A stretch of DNA of 64,000 nucleotides. It comes from Yamagishiella unicocca. Its lineage: Eukaryota > Chlorophyta > Chlorophyceae > Chlamydomonadales > Volvocaceae. The translations under genes were made by a program, and so were the position numbers. The stretch lies in the NCBI GenBank assembly GCA_003116995.1, contig BDSL01000115.1, positions 62,001-126,000 of the forward strand, read 5' to 3'. Position 1 is the first letter of the stretch, and each line of letters starts with the position of its first letter. Positions 58,893 through 64,000 of this stretch are shown piece after piece. Under the pieces are notes generated by a model. The model was not told the origin of the DNA, did not search any database, and saw nothing but the letters and a program-made list of their open reading frames with translations.

Positions 58893-61800
58893 ATGGAGTC
58901 AAGCAGTTTTGAGGAATTCTCGGCTTCTCCGGAAGGACAATTGCTCAGCGACCTCTTGGTTTCCTCTGCAGCAGCGCTTGCACCTTTGGCGCAACTTTGC
59001 AAGCAAAATGGACTGGGAATATCGGAATTACCTGAAGGCTGCTTGGAGGCAATATACAGCAGTGCACAGGAGCTCAGAGTCATTTTTGAAGATCGATCCA
59101 AAGCGTATCGTCTGTTTGCGCTGAGCCATCATCGGAAGTTTCTACTTGAAATCTTGTTTCCTGCCTATGCCTGGCTGTTACGGTACGCGGCCCCAGGCTA
59201 TGGCGGCGAAGCAGTTTGCGTTGCAAAGACAGCAGCATACCTGGCCGCTATTAAAGGTGATGTTGAGGCTGTGGTCATGTCACTGTTCGGAGGCAGATTC
59301 TATTTTTGTTTCGGGACACGCGACAACAGTGTGAAGGAGGCATGGCTGGGGTACGTGATGTTGCTGGTTCGAATGGACACGCTGAAGTGCGTCTCGCAGA
59401 CAATGCATGGCAGGAGGCTGCTGCTGGCACAACACAGCAGCCTATCGCAACTGTATGACCGGATGGATGACGCAGCGCGTGCGCTGGTAGTACTGCCCGC
59501 AGTGTGGTCAGCGAAGGGTATGGCTTTTGACACAGCTGAGGTGATGTTCAACACCGCCCTGGTGCAGTCGTGTTTCCTGGAGCATGCCTGTGCCCTGCGC
59601 CTGCAACTCGCTAACTCTGTGGCGCTCGCGGAGCTCCTAGTCCGAAACCAGGGGGCGGTTTTGCACGGAAGCGAGCAGACAGCGCGGGGATCCGAAGAGG
59701 GGGAGCAACTCTTACCCGACACGTCCATCAGCCAGAGCTTTAGCCGCGTCATGGACGGCTTCGATGACGCCCTGCTTCACCTTCTGGGGGAGTGCAGCTT
59801 TGGATGGCCAGACTGCATTTGGTTCCGGTTAGGACGGAACCAAGACCTCTGGTGCCAGCCTGGGGGTGTGCCTGAAAGGCTGGTGCTGTGGCCAGCTCTG
59901 TCGCACCCGGCCGTGCAGTGCTACCTGGGCTGGTGGCTGGTGGCCCCCATGGTGGTGCTGGAGCGACCGGGCTGCAGCGCCCACGGCCTGCCCAGCAGCC
60001 TGCTCGCCAGCTGCCCAGCCACTCATTGGGGCGACCGGGATCACAAGCTCCTTGTGCCTGCCCTGGCGGCGGCAACACGGTGCTGGCGACACGCCCTGCG
60101 TTGCCCACCTGTGGCATCGCCTGTACCTTCGCAGCCGTCAGGGACAGGCGCCGCTGCTGACTCCGCCCCGGCGCCCGGCGGCTCGAGGCAGACGGCTCAA
60201 ACTGACGATCTCCAGGAAGGGGCCACGGCAGCCAGCACGAGTCATCAAGCGGTACCACAGCTGCCGTACAGTGCCAGAAACATGTATGACATGCTGCTGC
60301 CGGTGATGGAGTACTGTGTCGAGAAGGCATCGCTCGGAGAGCAGCTCACATCCGCCTTCAACAACAGCCTTGAAGCGCTGGTCGAGTGCCTGCAGCACAT
60401 GCCGCCAGCTGCTGCTGCCCGCCGCCTGGCCGGCTGCTGGCGGCTGTTGACTCTCACCATGACGATGGGAGATGATTCCACAAGGCGAAATGAGCTGGGG
60501 TCGGCGCCCTGGAGGGTATGCCGGCTGCTGCGCATGGTGCACCGGCGGCAGCAAGTGGCCGGTAGCTCGGCGGCGGGGGTGGTGGCAGACTCCCCTGCGA
60601 TGGCACCGGCTAATGAATGCGGGACCGCGGCTGCCTCAGCAACGGAGGCCCCTGCGCCAGCCAGTGAGCCAGCGGGGCTTGTGGCAGCGGAGACCTTGTC
60701 CGCCGCCACTGCTGCCGGTGCTACTGCTGCTGCTTCTGTGGCTGCTGCTGCAGCTGCTGCTGCAGCCGAAGCGCCTGTCATCGCTGTTGCGGCAGGTATG
60801 TTGTGCATTGTCAGGGGGGCAGCCAGGGCGGCGGCAGGCGGCTTGGGGCTGAGCCAAGGTTTGCGAATGCTGTATTGGCTGCTTGGCCGGGCGTGCAGGG
60901 ATCCACTCGGTTGAGGATGGGAAACCGATCTGGCAATAAAGGTGCTGGAAATGCTGCTATGGACTAGCATGCCGTAATCGTTGACCCGCCGTGTTGGCCA
61001 TCATTCCCGACGCAATCCCACTGTCTGTATCCGCAGGCGAGGGAAGGCCACAAGCCAGCATCCGGCCCCAGCAGCGACTTCCGTACGCACTGACGTGTGC
61101 AATTTCCTCGGGCGTCGTTCCCGCCATGGAGTCAGCGCTCCGCTGTGAATTCCGCTCTTCGAGGGAGGCGGTGAACCTGGAAAGCGCCTGCATCGCTGTG
61201 GATCTGGCGCTGCGCCGACCGGGCTGCTGGCCGGCGCTGCTGGCGCATGCAGAGCCGCATCACGTAGCGGCGCTAATCGCCACCATGACCAAGGTGACGC
61301 GGCTGGCGGAGCGAATTGAACCAGCCTCGTACAGTCGCTGCGACCCTTTCACTGCCTGGAAGATGCAGCTGCTGGCTTTGCTGGAGCAGATGGCTCCATC
61401 GTTGCTGCAGTGGCCGGGAGAGGTGGGCAGCGAGGGGCTCGACTTGGGCACCGCCAGCCAGCAGGCCCCGGACTTGGCGCAGGAGGTACCCGATCATGAG
61501 CGCCCGATGTCACAGCAGCGGCAGATCAGTCTAGGCCTCAGTCGGCGGCTGTATGGTAGCTGGTCGGCTTGCAGCGGCGAACAGGGCGTAGGCGGCTCGT
61601 GCAGCAGCGACTGTGGGGCCGGCGCCCTGCCTGGTGCACCCAGCTGGGAGGAGGTGGTGCGGGCAGGTGGCCGGCCTGCACCAGACACACCGGCCCAGGT
61701 TCAGCAGGCTCATCTGGCTGTGAAGGCGGCGGTAGAGTGGCTGCCGCTGCTGCTGACCCGCAAGAAGGGCGAGGATGTCGTAGCCGCACCAATCATCGGC

Positions 61801-62712
61801 CGGCCCTCTTGCCGAGTTGTCTGGCAGTGGCTGCTGGTTCTGTCCCAGCGCTGCCTCCTGGCGCACCAGCGGTATGAGGATGCCGTTGCCCCTGGTGATT
61901 CCGCCACCACTGCCGTCTGGGCAACAGAGCTGAAGGCCTGGTCCACCCTGCTGTGCGACGATGTGATCATCATTGAGCAGATCCGAAACCTCGTGCAGGC
62001 GGCGTGTCATGGCGATAGCGTTCACGGTGCTGTCGCTGCTTCACAGGATTTGGATGATCTATTCCTTACGGGCCCTTTCCGCGATGCCGCATCTTTGCCG
62101 ATCTTGCCCGCGGCACTGGACGTGCTGGAGGTTTTGGCGCTGGTGATGCCTCACACGGTCGCTAGCGCCATGCAGGGCAACATGGCAGCCCGGGAGTCGG
62201 AGGCTGCTGTGGCCGGCGCAGGCGCAGGCGGCAGCGGTGCAACATACCAGCTCGGAAAGCAGCAATGGGCCGGCCGCGATTCAGATCAGGCCGAACCCGT
62301 TCCGCTTGCCACTGAGGCCCTGCCGCCGGCATGGGGCCCCGGCTTGCCCTTTGACTCTGCCGTTATCAGCGTCCTTGAGGGACACGGCCGCCAGGCCCTC
62401 GTGAAGCGCTTGGGGGAGCTGGCAGCGGGCAAGGAGCCGTCTGAGTTCCGCTCTCGGGTGCATTCCACTGTGGCGAAGCCCGCGGTGCTTCTTCCCATCC
62501 TGTGCACGAAGCCACTGGCGCAAGGGTTGGATTTCCCGCGCTGCAAGTACGGGGGATGCACCAACATGGCCGGTGAGTCCGAGGCCACGATGGCGCTCAA
62601 GGCGTGTGGGCGCTGCCGCCGGGTCAGCTACTGCTGCGTGGAGTGCCAGCGGGCGGACTGGGCGGCGGCGCACCGGGCGCAGTGCGTCCCCAGGGGAGGG
62701 CCCGGGGGCTAG
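58893..62712 (+). CDS. MYND-type zinc-finger protein, intact two-exon gene
   Basis: Exon 1 58,893-60,795, intron 60,796-61,036 (241 nt, GTATG...CCGCAG, phase 1), exon 2 61,037-62,712; 1,192 residues. The ATG follows CACACGGA and is the first in frame after shared non-coding sequence. The N-terminal ~570 residues are leucine- and alanine-rich with helical character. Residues ~590-635 are a low-complexity Ala/Thr/Glu linker containing a pure Ala run, followed by another helical region. The last 59 residues hold the finger: C1137, C1142, C1158, C1161, C1167, C1171, H1180, C1184. This matches the MYND pattern C-x2-C, YC-x2/3-C, H-x3-C. There are no signal peptide, membrane segments or SET domain. 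MYND fingers are protein-interaction modules and the family is greatly expanded in volvocine algae. The specific role is unknown. The upstream paralogue at 51,536 is broken, so this copy probably carries any function. Confidence 0.85.
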
Positions 62713-63186
62713 GGGCGGCACGAGAGGGGGCTGGCGCTGGATATTAGGTATTCGGGTTCGGAGGGCAGATGTGTGGCGAGGGTCACACACGGGTCAGCTA
62801 CGGAATGCAGCCGCCAGCAGTGCGGTAGGGCTAATTGCTCCAGGGCGTGGAACGGCTTTCGGCCAAATGCGGGGATTACTGTCGTAGTGAAAATTATGCG
62901 AACTGCTTCGGTCCTGCTTCGGTTTGCGTGCAGTCGTAGTCGGGCGGAGGAGCGGGTCCATGTGGATTGCGAGGACACGGTGCACGGTGCCATGTAGCTC
63001 ACCGGCCGTGTTGTGGGTTTTAGGGATAGGCCTGAGATAGCGTGGGGAGGGATGCTTTGCCCACACCGGTGAGATGAAGCGCATGCAGTGCGGGCACTAC
63101 TGCAGGCCATGAAGGGTATCGAGGTGGCAACGTGCAGGGAAGATTGGCCGACGTGGTAGTAGCCATTACGGTGGGCCCTAGACCCT

Positions 63187-63390
63187 ATGGCGGACGTGTT
63201 CCAGAACTACATATGGGCTGCCGAGAAGGTTATTGATGACATTTGTTTGGCAATATGGTATTTTCGGCGTTTTTTCAAGTATTGGATCTGTCGCGCCGTT
63301 TGGGCGATTGGGCAGGTATGGTTTTCCGTGGTGCAGCTGCCAGTTGGGTATTCTCCTCTAGGGTTTGACCACTGCCTGAGGACATGGTGA
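63187..63390 (+). other. 67-codon frame, downstream copy
   Basis: Identical to 55,874-56,077 including the GTGAGT at its end. In this copy the candidate second segment upstream of GATCAG|GTTAGG (63,712) is open in the frame RLVYGGIDLLLRIGAAVQCL...YLRNQQPTVLYVN back to 63,552. That would be consistent with a further exon, but no clean acceptor is seen in the right phase. Confidence 0.4.
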
Positions 63391-64000
63391 GTGGTTCTTG
63401 GCGACGTGGGGCCTTGTTGTCATGGGATGATCCAGATTGCGGGTATGAAAGTTGCAGCGGCTAGGATTAACATGCTGTTGCTGCTGATGGGTTAATAATG
63501 GCTGCCTCATTGCGGTGGCGTATGATGGCGTTTGGGATTCTAGTGCTGTGATGCGTGCCGAGTATTTTGCGTCTGGTTTATGGTGGCATCGATTTGTTGT
63601 TGCGCATTGGAGCTGCCGTACAGTGTTTGTGGGGCAGCGAACTGCTCCAGTATCTGCGCAACCAGCAGCCAACGGTTCTCTATGTGAACATATGCTCAGG
63701 AGATCAGGTTAGGCAAGAAAGTTGTCAAGCCACCGGAGCAAGTTGTCAAGCCACCGCTGCTGCGCTAATCGCGCGCAGTGTCGATTACGGGGTGCTGCCA
63801 TGACAAATTATGGCTATGTAGACAGGTTAGGGAAACTGGGAGGCATGAGGCTAGGGTGGAGAACACAGTAGGGGCATGGAACGGAGCTATGCTTAAGGCA
63901 CTCCAATTACGCAGCAGTGTGCTGCATTTGTTTGGGAACGCAGTAGCGTGCTGCATATGGGGCCGCTGGAGTGCTCGCCAATGTACGCTGGCTTTACATC

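Larger units (their letters stand above)
58785..64000 (+). repeat. Segmental duplication, downstream copy (cut by window end)
   Basis: Partner of 51,431-56,687. The 3' flank from about 63,175 to 63,570 shows no difference I can find from the upstream copy, while the gene body differs at many positions. Confidence 0.95.

Overview
The window looks like nuclear DNA of a volvocine (Chlamydomonas/Volvox-type) green alga. The evidence is GC-rich sequence, GT-AG introns with GTGAGT/GTATG donors and CTGCAG/CCGCAG acceptors inside long open frames, a tandem pair of large genes whose proteins end in a MYND zinc finger of the kind greatly expanded in these algae, and an intron-bearing tRNA-Leu-like gene. 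There are no operons and no bacterial genes. The exact species cannot be told from the sequence alone.

The first 43 kb is almost entirely nested repeat architecture. It holds (i) an old fragment of a large unit (159-1,835); (ii) four copies of a ~1.28-kb satellite (3,062-8,278); (iii) a ~240-bp satellite organised as five virtually identical 481-bp dimers, a higher-order repeat (8,279-11,223); (iv) an old partial large unit (13,007-17,745); and (v) a macrosatellite of near-identical 5,823/5,824-bp units (17,746 to ~38,700), ending in a more diverged unit and a truncated one (to 42,645). The large unit is not simple DNA. It carries exon-like pieces with splice sites, some of which weakly resemble an SMP-type lipid-binding domain. 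It also carries a 417-bp TIR element with a 3-bp target duplication whose empty site survives in the old fragment, and a ~105-bp block homologous to the 240-bp satellite.

From 42.6 to 51.4 kb lies a degraded zone: a diverged copy of one segment of the large unit, an intron-containing tRNA-Leu(CAG)-like sequence with damaged B box, two diverged copies of an unrecognised minus-strand coding fragment, a 42-bp minisatellite and a retroelement reverse-transcriptase tail.

From 51.4 kb to the end is a ~7.3-kb direct segmental duplication carrying a MYND-finger gene. The downstream copy (58,893-62,712) is an intact two-exon gene of 1,192 residues. The upstream copy has the same structure but a 23-base deletion breaks its frame near the N-terminus. 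Both copies carry an identical 67-codon reading frame 3' of the gene that ends at a splice-donor-like site.

The intact MYND gene is the only confident protein-coding gene here. Most long open frames in the repeat arrays are by-products of GC-rich sequence.
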